Below, one piece after another: positions 26,973-34,505 of a stretch of DNA of 64,000 nucleotides. The position numbers were made by a program, and so were the translations under genes. The stretch is from contig NZ_GL876933.1 in NCBI RefSeq assembly GCF_000192575.1, positions 1 to 64,000 of the forward strand, read 5' to 3'. Origin of the DNA: Novosphingobium nitrogenifigens DSM 19370 (lineage in GTDB: Bacteria; Pseudomonadota; Alphaproteobacteria; Sphingomonadales; Sphingomonadaceae). The stretch's first letter is position 1. Each line of letters begins with the position of its first letter. Under the pieces are notes generated by a model that searched no databases, was not told the DNA's origin, and saw only the letters and a program-made list of their open reading frames with translations.

Positions 26973-28220
26973 TTACCGCGAACCAATCGCGACAAGCGTT
27001 GCCGCCTCGCATTGGGCAAGATCGCCCGGCCCACGCACACGGCGGTTCAGGAATTCGTAGATGAGAGCGACCTGGCACCCCAACACAAGGCCCAGCACCG
27101 TCGCGACAGCAAGCACGAGCCCGACCTTGGGCCCGACGGGATCGGGAAAGACGACGGCCGCCCCGGACTTGGACACCGAACCGGTCGCGGAATTGACCTG
27201 CTGGGCCGTGGTGACCATGCGCGTCGCAAGCCCGTGAATGACATCGTCGAGCGAGAATTCACGCAGGACCAGCATCCGCCCCTCGGACAATACCCCGCGC
27301 TGGGCCAGCAGTTTCTCGACCTGCATCGTCATGACCGAAGTCGAAGTCGCGACCGGCATGGCAAGGCTGGGCTGGGTATTGGCGGGCTGTTGCTGCAGAG
27401 CGTTGCGCTGCTGCACCAGCGACTGGACCACCGGGTTGTTCGGGCCATAGACCGTCTGGGCCATCGCGATCTGAGCATCGATCCGGGCGAGCTGCACCGA
27501 CTGCCCCTGCGGCTGCGCCCCGGCCCGGCTCTGGTTCATCCGCGCCAGCGACCGGTCGTCCATTCTGGCAACCTTGCGCAAGAGATCGTTGAACTCGTCC
27601 GCCCCGTCGTCGGCCAGCACGACATTGTATCGCTTTTCAAAGGCGGTTCGCTCGGCCGCAGCCTCCATGCGTTCCTGAAGCAGGTGGTCAAGCTGGCTGC
27701 GCATGACGACAAGCGCCCGCTCGGCATCCTCGCGATGCATCCGGACGGACAGGTCGATATAGGCATCGCGGACGGTCGAGGCGATCTTCGCCGCTTCGTC
27801 GGGCGAGCTGCCGTATCCCACGATGTCCATGAGGTTCGAATTCGAATCGGGATCGGCATCGACGAAGACGGTCCTGTCGATCACCCGGATCATCTGGTTC
27901 CGCAGCTTGGCAGCCGCCGCATCGCGCGGATTGGGATCTTCGGCGGGAAGATATTGCAGACGCTTGGCCGCTTCGATCAGGACGGCGGGGTCCTTGATGA
28001 GATTGACCTGGGTCCAGACCACCGAGGAAAACATGCGGGGGTCGATCCTGGCGCCCGTCACCGGGTCAACCGACAGGTCGATGACCACCCGCGCCCGCGC
28101 CAGATAAGTCTTCGACTGGGTCGACAACATCGCGACCGCACCGGCCAGAACGCCCAGCATCGTCACGAGCACGATGGCCCGCTGCGCCCGGATCACGAGC
28201 AGCCAGTGCCATGCATTCAT
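26973..28220 (-). CDS. Second Wzz/GumC-like polysaccharide co-polymerase
   Basis: Inner-membrane protein of 415 aa with one membrane helix near residues 12-32, a periplasmic domain containing coiled-coil stretches (about 150-200 and 255-300, Gln-rich around QQRNALQQQPANTQP) and a second helix near 370-392. It ends in a short tail without kinase. Compared with the protein at 21330-22601, it has a similar plan (R-x-AQIDAQIA/ARIDAQIA, GPNNP/GPNHP motifs) but a different sequence, so it is a diverged paralogue. It may set the length of a second polymer or form a mixed complex. The ATG at 28220 is preceded by GAGG; a longer reading to 28346 adds 42 residues lacking family features. Divergent from the Wzy gene. 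Confidence 0.85.
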   Translation of the reverse strand: MNAWHWLLVIRAQRAIVLVTMLGVLAGAVAMLSTQSKTYLARARVVIDLSVDPVTGARIDPRMFSSVVWTQVNLIKDPAVLIEAAKRLQYLPAEDPNPRDAAAAKLRNQMIRVIDRTVFVDADPDSNSNLMDIVGYGSSPDEAAKIASTVRDAYIDLSVRMHREDAERALVVMRSQLDHLLQERMEAAAERTAFEKRYNVVLADDGADEFNDLLRKVARMDDRSLARMNQSRAGAQPQGQSVQLARIDAQIAMAQTVYGPNNPVVQSLVQQRNALQQQPANTQPSLAMPVATSTSVMTMQVEKLLAQRGVLSEGRMLVLREFSLDDVIHGLATRMVTTAQQVNSATGSVSKSGAAVVFPDPVGPKVGLVLAVATVLGLVLGCQVALIYEFLNRRVRGPGDLAQCEAATLVAIGSR

Positions 28221-28445
28221 GCCGCGCGGGCCTCGAGATCGGTTTGCGTGAACATCTTGACAGAACCCCATGCCAAGCGGTGTGTACCAGCAGCATGACG
28301 CCCGAGGAAACGAATTCGTGGACACAGTCCCGCCTCGGGACAGCATTCATCGCGCCCTTGTCGCGGTCGATGCAGTTACGACTTGGCACATACCCGGTCG
28401 CCAAGTAAGCAAGACGGACTCCAACGAACAGGCTTGGGAAGATTT

Positions 28446-30038
28446 GTGGCAACCGGGCTGGAACAGACAGAACAGGTCGGACACTACAAGATAACTGTTT
28501 TTCCCGGCTACCACCGGCCTGCGGGACCGCGCTGGCGGAATCTGGGGCTGCTGGCGCTCCTTTTCGGCTTTGGACTGGCATTCGGCGCCGCGATCGCGTG
28601 GCTTCCGACCGAACGGCTCTCGCTGCTGGTGATTCCGGTCGCGGTGCTTGCCGCGCTCACCGTCTGGGTCCTTCCCGAAGGGACCGAGCCGCCGACGCGG
28701 CTCATGACCTGGATGTTCACGGCCTATTTCGTCGCGCTGACGCTCTGGCCCTATTACCTGGCGATCTCCCTGCCAGGTTTCCCGCTGATCGAGATCCGCC
28801 GCGTCTTCGTCGCGCTCGCCATTCTTGCCATGATGGTGAGCCTTTCGATCTCGCGGTCGTTCCGGCAACGCATGAAGGAAATCATCGGCGCCTCGCCGTG
28901 GATCTTCAGGCTGTTCGGCACATTCGTCGTGATCCAGATGCTGTCGCTTCCCCTCGCGCGCAGCTTCCCGGCTGCGACGAGCGCTTTCGTGCGCGACCAG
29001 CTCGGCTGGACTGCGGTGCTCTTCATGTCGAGCTATGTGTTCACCCGCCCCGGCGAGATCGGCAAATGGGCCGCGATCCTGCGCGGCATGGCCATCGTCA
29101 TGGTCTTCATGGGCATTGCCGAATACCATAACAAGGCGATCCTGTGGGCCAACCACATCCCCTCGTTCCTTCAGGTCGGCGACCCCGGGGTGCAGCGGAT
29201 TCTCTCGCCCGTTTTCCGCAGCAACGTCTATCGCATCAACGGCACGTTCCCCGTCTCGCTCAGCCTTGCCGAATGGCTGGCGCTGACGATGCCGTTCTTT
29301 CTCTATTACATCTTCTTCGGCCGGCGGATGGCGATCCGGATCTTCTGCGTGATCGGCGACGCGCTCGTCTTTCTCGCGATCATCCTGACGCAGGCGCGCA
29401 TCGGCCTCATCGGAACGCTCGTCGCCCATTCGGTCTTCGTCGCGGTCTGGGCCATGCGCGCACGCCGCCTGCAGCGCGGATCGGTGCTGCCCACGATCGC
29501 CCTTGCCGCCTATCCGGTCCTGCTGGTCAGCCTGATCGGGGCGGTCATGACCGTGCCCGCGCTGCGCGTCCGGGTTCTGGGCGGGGGCGCACAGGCCGCC
29601 AGCACGCAAGGGCGCATCGAACAGTTCCACATGGCCGTGCCGATGATCATGCGCCGCCCGGTGCTCGGCTATGGCGTCGGACAGGCCCCGCTTCAGCTCG
29701 GATGGGCCGACCCCTCGGGCCAGATTTCGATCGACAGCTACATCCTGACCTTGCTGCTCGATTACGGCGTCCCCGGCTTTGCCGTCTATGTCAGCCTGAT
29801 GGGCGTGGCGATCACCCAGGGGTTCCGCCTGAGCATGAAAGGGGACGAGGATTCGGAAAACGGCTATGCCGGGGCCGCCGCGATCTGCCTGTGCATCTGG
29901 CTCGCCTGCCAGAACGCGTTGTCGCAGGAAGACAACGCCTCGTTCATCTTCATGATCGTCGGGATGATCGCCGCGATTTCGTGGCGAGACCGTCATCCTC
30001 GCCCGGCACCGGCCACCCCGGCACAGATCGAAAGCTGA
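28446..30038 (+). CDS. Wzy/O-antigen ligase-like membrane polymerase
   Basis: Multi-span inner-membrane protein (530 aa, about 11-12 hydrophobic segments) with the O-antigen ligase/polymerase signature: a large periplasmic loop at roughly 370-420 (ASTQGRIEQFHMAVPMIMRRPVLGYG, where the RxxxxxxA...P.LGxG pattern is typical of PF04932) before a final helical group. It would polymerise flipped repeat units or ligate them to an acceptor. With wzx, two Wzz-like proteins and the Wza-like exporter it completes a Wzx/Wzy system. The GTG start at 28446 is chosen because GGGAAG lies just upstream; TTG at 28383 would add 21 residues. Polymerase and ligase cannot be separated by sequence alone. Confidence 0.85.
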   Translation: MATGLEQTEQVGHYKITVFPGYHRPAGPRWRNLGLLALLFGFGLAFGAAIAWLPTERLSLLVIPVAVLAALTVWVLPEGTEPPTRLMTWMFTAYFVALTLWPYYLAISLPGFPLIEIRRVFVALAILAMMVSLSISRSFRQRMKEIIGASPWIFRLFGTFVVIQMLSLPLARSFPAATSAFVRDQLGWTAVLFMSSYVFTRPGEIGKWAAILRGMAIVMVFMGIAEYHNKAILWANHIPSFLQVGDPGVQRILSPVFRSNVYRINGTFPVSLSLAEWLALTMPFFLYYIFFGRRMAIRIFCVIGDALVFLAIILTQARIGLIGTLVAHSVFVAVWAMRARRLQRGSVLPTIALAAYPVLLVSLIGAVMTVPALRVRVLGGGAQAASTQGRIEQFHMAVPMIMRRPVLGYGVGQAPLQLGWADPSGQISIDSYILTLLLDYGVPGFAVYVSLMGVAITQGFRLSMKGDEDSENGYAGAAAICLCIWLACQNALSQEDNASFIFMIVGMIAAISWRDRHPRPAPATPAQIES

Positions 30039-30068
30039 TCGCCCCTGGACCGGGCACTTGCCCGGGCG

Positions 30069-30896
30069 TTATCGCGGATCGGCGCCGTCGTGATTGCGTT
30101 CGACCCGGCACCGCGTGCAATCGACGACATGGACCCATGTCCGCCACCGCGCGCCCGGCAGGGTTTCGGCGGTATTGCCGGTGATCTCGCAATCGCGGCA
30201 GGCATTGATGGCAACGCCATGGGAATACGTGCTCGCCGCATGATTGTCGCGAATGACGATCCGGTCGAACCCTCCGTCGTCGACCCCGTTGGTCACATGG
30301 TTGAACCCGCTGAACCCCTGCATCGGCCCGTGCGAGCGATTGTGTTCGATGGTCACGTCCTGCGTGATCCCGAACTTGGGATTGGACCACATCTGGACGC
30401 AGTCGGGATGCTGCTGCTGCCCCTCGGTCTGGAAATCGGAGCACGAACTGTCCTTGACCAGGACCCGTTGTGACGAGGCGATGTCGATGCCATCGACCAG
30501 AACCCGCACGATCTGGGTGCGCAAGACTTTGACGTCGGTCGAACGATCGACATAGATCCCGGCCCGCGCACTGGTCACGGTCGCGCCGTCCACAGTGACG
30601 CCGTGGCTCCACCGCACCATGATCGCATAGCCGTTGTTGGGCCGCGTCGTGTCGGCGACATAAGTGCCGCCATGGACCGCGACGCCGCCCGAGCGGACGA
30701 CATTGAGCGTCAGCTTCGCCCCGTCGGCATTGAGGTCGATCGGCCTTGCCCAATTGCGATTGTCGATCGTCACCACGCCATAATCGCCCGGCGCCAACCG
30801 AATCGAGGCGCCCGGAGGCGCCGAAGCGATGACCGAAGCGATCGTCGCCGGCGTCGCTGCAAGACTGGCAGCACTGGCGAGCAAGGCTAATATCAT
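30069..30896 (-). CDS. Exported right-handed beta-helix protein (polysaccharide lyase/epimerase-like)
   Basis: A signal peptide (ILALLASAASLAATPA, cleavage near residue 16-20) is followed by repeated short strands with turns such as GVTVDGATVTSARAGIYVD, VKVLRTQIVR and VTIEHNRSHG, the hallmark of a parallel beta-helix. A conserved block HPDCVQMW (about 163-170) sits after the central turns and recurs in the RTX-tailed beta-helix protein at 58250-59728. Three Cys pairs (RDCEI, DCTRC, SSCSD) may form disulphides, fitting a periplasmic or extracellular site. Such folds include pectate, alginate and chondroitin lyases and C5-epimerases. The start at 30896 has GGGGAC upstream; a 43-residue longer reading lacks a signal. 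The specific substrate is unknown. Confidence 0.75.
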   Translation of the reverse strand: MILALLASAASLAATPATIASVIASAPPGASIRLAPGDYGVVTIDNRNWARPIDLNADGAKLTLNVVRSGGVAVHGGTYVADTTRPNNGYAIMVRWSHGVTVDGATVTSARAGIYVDRSTDVKVLRTQIVRVLVDGIDIASSQRVLVKDSSCSDFQTEGQQQHPDCVQMWSNPKFGITQDVTIEHNRSHGPMQGFSGFNHVTNGVDDGGFDRIVIRDNHAASTYSHGVAINACRDCEITGNTAETLPGARWRTWVHVVDCTRCRVERNHDGADPR

Positions 30897-31125
30897 GGTG
30901 CGTCCCCAACAAAGGCAAGGCCGGAACTCATGTTCCATGCAACCGGCAGAACCGTAACCGATTATAAAGGCGAAAGGGACATGGATAAAATGAACCGGCC
31001 ATGAAATTGCGTACACAAACGGCACACCATCCCTCTGCCTTGCCGGACATCCCGCTTCCTTTCACGCGGGCCATGAGTTACCAAATTCGGCAGGGGCACA
31101 TAATCCAGTTCAAGTGGGGACTTGC

Positions 31126-32127
31126 ATGGATGAGGATCTGGTTGCGGTAATCATACCGTCCTACAATGCGTCAGCGACGCTCGATGCCACATTGCGCAGC
31201 GTTCTGGCCCAAACCCACACCAACATGGAAATTCTCGTCGTCGATGATGGTTCGACCGACGACAGCCCGGCCATCGTCGAGCATTTCGCGGCACAGGATC
31301 CCCGCGTCCGGCTCATCCGCCAGAAAAACGCCGGCGTCGCCGCCGCCCGCAATACCGGGTGGCACGAAGCGCGAGCCGATTACCTCGCGTTCGTCGATGC
31401 CGACGACACCTGGACCCGGGACAAGCTCGAACGCCAACTCGCCATTCTCAAGGCGGGCGCCCCGCGCATGGGGCTGGTCTATTCCTGGTACGTGCTGATC
31501 GACGGCAACGACCGTGTCGAATGGATCGGGCCGGGTCCGAAATTCCATGGGCAGGTGCTCGATGCGCTGATCCGGGAAAATTTCATCGGCAACGGCAGCT
31601 CGGTGCTGGTGACGCGGGCGGCGGTCGAGGCGGCCAACGGTTTCGAACCCGCCTTGCGGGCCGCCAATGCGCAAGGGTGCGAGGACATCCTGTTCTATTG
31701 CCGGGTCGCGGCCCATTTCGAATTCGGCGTCGTCGAGGATTACCAGATCGGCTATCGCCAGTTGCCGGTCACCATGTCCACCAATCTGCCGCGCATGTTG
31801 CGTTCCTGGCTGATCGTCCTGAAGGAACTGCGCAGCCGTCATCCGGACAAGATGCCCGCGATCCGAACCGGACTGGCGATCTATGGCCGCTGGGTCGTGC
31901 GCAGGGCCGTGCACAAGCGCAAGTTCGGCACCGTCGTCAAACTCGCCGCGCTTGTCGCGCCCCACGCGCCGATGCTCGCGCTCAAACTGCTGTTCCATGT
32001 CGCGCCGGAAGCCTGGTGGGAAATGGTCCGCTGGCGCTTCATCAAGTTCCTGCCGGACGCCGAAGCCTCTTCAGCCCCGCCACCGGTCTACCCATATGAA
32101 GTGGGCGCCGTTTTCGCGACGGGCTGA
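31126..32127 (+). CDS. GT2 glycosyltransferase (paralogue of the gene at 33459)
   Basis: Cytoplasmic GT-A enzyme of 333 aa. It starts with VAVIIPSYNASATLDATL, has LVVDDGSTDDS (DDGS nucleotide loop), NAGVAAARNTG, and VDADDTW (DADD metal site at about 91-95), all standard for GT2. A downstream AQGCEDILFYCRV segment probably supplies the catalytic acidic residue. The C-terminal 80 residues form basic amphipathic helices. The ATG at 31126 follows GGGGA; a GTG at 31114 is a possible longer start. It shares extended similarity with the GT2 at 33459-34496 (KLERQLAI, GLVYSWY, NGSSVLVT), separated by a convergent GH5 gene. Its stop abuts the GH5 stop directly, with no space for a terminator. Confidence 0.87.
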   Translation: MDEDLVAVIIPSYNASATLDATLRSVLAQTHTNMEILVVDDGSTDDSPAIVEHFAAQDPRVRLIRQKNAGVAAARNTGWHEARADYLAFVDADDTWTRDKLERQLAILKAGAPRMGLVYSWYVLIDGNDRVEWIGPGPKFHGQVLDALIRENFIGNGSSVLVTRAAVEAANGFEPALRAANAQGCEDILFYCRVAAHFEFGVVEDYQIGYRQLPVTMSTNLPRMLRSWLIVLKELRSRHPDKMPAIRTGLAIYGRWVVRRAVHKRKFGTVVKLAALVAPHAPMLALKLLFHVAPEAWWEMVRWRFIKFLPDAEASSAPPPVYPYEVGAVFATG

Positions 32128-33246
32128 TCAGCCGGGCGAGCGGGCATCGTGCTCTTGCCGATCGAGCGGCCGGGCCAGTGCATCGGGAAACCCGGGAAGC
32201 CAGTGTCCCTTGCCATCGACGATCGGGAACGTGTTGCGATAGGCCCATGCACAGCTCGCGATCCCGATCGAGGCAAAGGCGCGACTGACGGTCGCATAAT
32301 AATGCGCGCGCTCGTCCTCCGGCACAGTCTCCATCGCGCCGAATTCGCCGACGAACGGAACGCGTCCGGTCCGCGTGACATAGGCCTGCACGGCGACAAG
32401 ATCGTCGGCAAGCCGCCGGTAATCTGCCGCCCCGTTCCAATGCGCGCCCATTTTGGGCGTCGGATGGATGAACGTCGCCCCCTGATGGGTGAAGGTCATC
32501 GGATCGTAATAGTGGAATGTCGGAACGACGAAGGGATCGTCGGGCAATTCCAGATCGACGAGCGAAGGCAGCGAGCTGGTCTCCCCGCCCCCCAGGATGA
32601 CCGGCCTTTCGGGGTTTTCCTCGCGCACGGCGGCAAGCGCGGGTTTCCAGAGATCAGGCAGCGTCGCATTGGTCAGGCGCTCCCTCGGCTCATTCAGCAA
32701 TTCGAACCACACCGAGGGCGGCGCCGAGGCAAAGGCCGTCCCGATCTGGCGCCACATCGCCACGAAACGATCCCGCTGCCCGACCGGATCAGTCATGACC
32801 TCGTCGTCGTGATGCAGGTCGACGATCACGTTGAGGCCCGAGGCCGTAGCCCTATCGGCCAGATGGCGCACCCGGCCAAGGAAAGCCGGGTCGATCCGAT
32901 AGGGAGCCTCTTTCCCGGCATGGCCGGAAAAGCGAACCGGCAAGCGGACCGTGGCAAAACCGCCGCGCCGTATCCGGTCGAAATCGCGATCGTCGATCCG
33001 CTTGCCCCAGTCCCCCTCGTTGGGCGCCTCGAGCGTATTGCCGAGATTGACGCAGCGCCCCACCGGCAGCGAGAGCCCCGTTCGCGCGGATCGTTCCGGT
33101 GCAGGATCATAGGTCGGCGTCGCAACGACTTCCTCGAGCGCCCCGGCCCGTGCCATCCCTGCGGACAAGGCCATCCCCGCAGACAGGGCAACGGCCCCGA
33201 CCATGGCAAAGCCCCCCGCCCGGACCGTCCGACACCTGCTCGTCAT
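32128..33246 (-). CDS. GH5 cellulase (endoglucanase), exported
   Basis: Family 5 glycoside hydrolase. A signal peptide (AGGFAMVGAVALSAGMA, cleavage after ARA near residue 34) precedes the (beta/alpha)8 barrel. Motifs in order: GRCVNLGNTLE, VRLPVRFSG, LHHDDEV, FELLNEP with the proton donor Glu186, HYYDP, and FVGEFGAM with the nucleophile Glu301. Length (372 aa) and motifs fit endo-beta-1,4-glucanases. It may cut cellulose or a beta-glucan part of the exopolysaccharide; it is a second predicted cellulase next to BcsZ. The ATG at 33246 has AGAGGTGA upstream; a longer frame to 33303 lacks support. It is transcribed against two flanking paralogous GT2 genes, which suggests insertion or rearrangement. 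Confidence 0.92.
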   Translation of the reverse strand: MTSRCRTVRAGGFAMVGAVALSAGMALSAGMARAGALEEVVATPTYDPAPERSARTGLSLPVGRCVNLGNTLEAPNEGDWGKRIDDRDFDRIRRGGFATVRLPVRFSGHAGKEAPYRIDPAFLGRVRHLADRATASGLNVIVDLHHDDEVMTDPVGQRDRFVAMWRQIGTAFASAPPSVWFELLNEPRERLTNATLPDLWKPALAAVREENPERPVILGGGETSSLPSLVDLELPDDPFVVPTFHYYDPMTFTHQGATFIHPTPKMGAHWNGAADYRRLADDLVAVQAYVTRTGRVPFVGEFGAMETVPEDERAHYYATVSRAFASIGIASCAWAYRNTFPIVDGKGHWLPGFPDALARPLDRQEHDARSPG

Positions 33247-33380
33247 TGCGCAATCACCTCTGTTCCGACTGTCATTTTCACGGTAGCACAAGTCTTGCGG
33301 CATAGGCGCAGCGCCATCTTGTACGGACCTGCAATCAACGCATTGCAGGTCGTTTCGGTCAATCGGCGCGCGGCCTTATA

Positions 33381-33440
33381 CCGATCGCAAGTTGGCCGAT
33401 CGCGAGCAGGCCAATCGCAAGCAGGCCGATCGCAAGCAGG
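33381..33440 (+). repeat. 15-bp tandem repeat (4 copies) upstream of a GT2 gene
   Basis: Four consecutive copies of a 15-bp unit, close to CCGATCGCAAGCAGG, with one to three differences per copy. The array ends 18 bp before the ATG of the GT2 gene at 33459, and a partial CAGG continues it into the ribosome binding area (AGGGGACG). Copy-number change could alter spacing of promoter or leader. It is not part of a gene I can support. Confidence 0.85.
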
Positions 33441-33458
33441 CAGGGGACGTCATCGGGA

Positions 33459-34496
33459 ATGACTGCAATCGTCTCGGTAATCATTCCCGCTTTCAACGCC
33501 GCGCCCACGATCGCCCGCACGATCGCCTCGGCACAACGGCAAACGGTCTCCGACATCGAGATCCTTGTGATCGACGACGGTTCGACCGACGCGACGCGCT
33601 CGCTGGCAGAGCAAGCCGCGCGCGAGGATTCGCGGATCAAGGTGTTGTCCCAGGCCAATGCCGGGGTCTGTGCCGCCCGCAATCGCGCGCTGGCCGAAGC
33701 GAGCAGCGCCTTCATGGCCCCGCTCGATGCCGACGACATCTGGCACGCGGAAAAGCTCGAACGCCAGCTTTCCGCGATCCGGGCCGCTCCCGCCGGCACC
33801 GGGCTCGTCTACAACTGGTATCGGCGGATCGACGACAATGATCGTGTCGTCCCGGTATCCCCTTCGCCCCGGATTTCCGGCCAGGTGCTGCATCGCCATC
33901 TCGAATGGAATTTCATTTCCAACGGCAGCAATATCCTTGTCCCTGCCGAGCTTGCGCGGTCGGTCGGCTATGCCCAGCCGATCCCGGGCGCCGGACAACA
34001 GGGGGCAGAGGACTACCTCTTCCAGCTGCGGCTCGCCCGCACGCATCGTTTCGCTTGCGTCCCGGCCTGGCTGACCGGTTACCGCCTGAGCCGGGGCGGC
34101 CTTTCGACCGGTGTCGAGCGAATGTTGCGGGCCCATCTGGCAATGTATGCGATCATGCGCCACGAACTCGCCACGGAATATCCCAGCGCCCTGCCGGTCA
34201 TTGCCCGACGCCGGGCCGAACTGTTGGTCGAACTGGCCCGCAACCGCCTGCGCCGTGGCAAAGTGCTACCCGCGATCGGCCATCTGGGAGCGGCCTTCGC
34301 CAGCTCTCCCCGCGCCGCGATCGAGGCCGTGCTGCGCGAGTTCTCCGCGCTGCGCAGCCGCATGACGGAGCCGCACAACGAACAGGCGCGCCCATTTCAC
34401 GACTATGCTCCCGACGAACCGGACGGCGCATGGCGGACCCGCCGCTCCGACCGCCTGCTCAGCTGGCTCGAAAGCCTCGACAGCACCGGAACTTAG
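33459..34496 (+). CDS. GT2 glycosyltransferase (paralogue of the gene at 31126)
   Basis: Cytoplasmic GT-A enzyme of 345 aa with VSVIIPAFNAAPTIART, VIDDGSTDAT, NAGVCAARNRA and LDADDIW (about residues 88-94), the usual GT2 nucleotide and metal motifs. QQGAEDYLFQLRLA near 185 probably carries the catalytic acid. It matches the GT2 at 31126 in many places (KLERQLSAI, GLVYNWYRRIDDNDRV), so the pair arose by duplication; the ends diverge. The C-terminal tail is polar and ends in RRSDRLLSWLES. The start ATG follows GGGGACG, itself adjoining a tandem repeat. Nine bases separate its stop from the convergent trifunctional gene. Substrate is unknown. Confidence 0.87.
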   Translation: MTAIVSVIIPAFNAAPTIARTIASAQRQTVSDIEILVIDDGSTDATRSLAEQAAREDSRIKVLSQANAGVCAARNRALAEASSAFMAPLDADDIWHAEKLERQLSAIRAAPAGTGLVYNWYRRIDDNDRVVPVSPSPRISGQVLHRHLEWNFISNGSNILVPAELARSVGYAQPIPGAGQQGAEDYLFQLRLARTHRFACVPAWLTGYRLSRGGLSTGVERMLRAHLAMYAIMRHELATEYPSALPVIARRRAELLVELARNRLRRGKVLPAIGHLGAAFASSPRAAIEAVLREFSALRSRMTEPHNEQARPFHDYAPDEPDGAWRTRRSDRLLSWLESLDSTGT

Positions 34497-34505
34497 CCGC
34501 CGCCT

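Noticed and set aside
28347..29996. Minus-strand frame of 549 codons opposite the Wzy-like gene
   Set aside because: Its product is a charged, Asp/Arg/His-rich chain with no hydrophobic or catalytic pattern, as expected for the antisense of a membrane protein gene.
33381..33440. Possible CRISPR array
   Set aside because: The four 15-bp units are directly adjacent without unique spacers, and no cas genes occur in the window. It is a simple tandem repeat.
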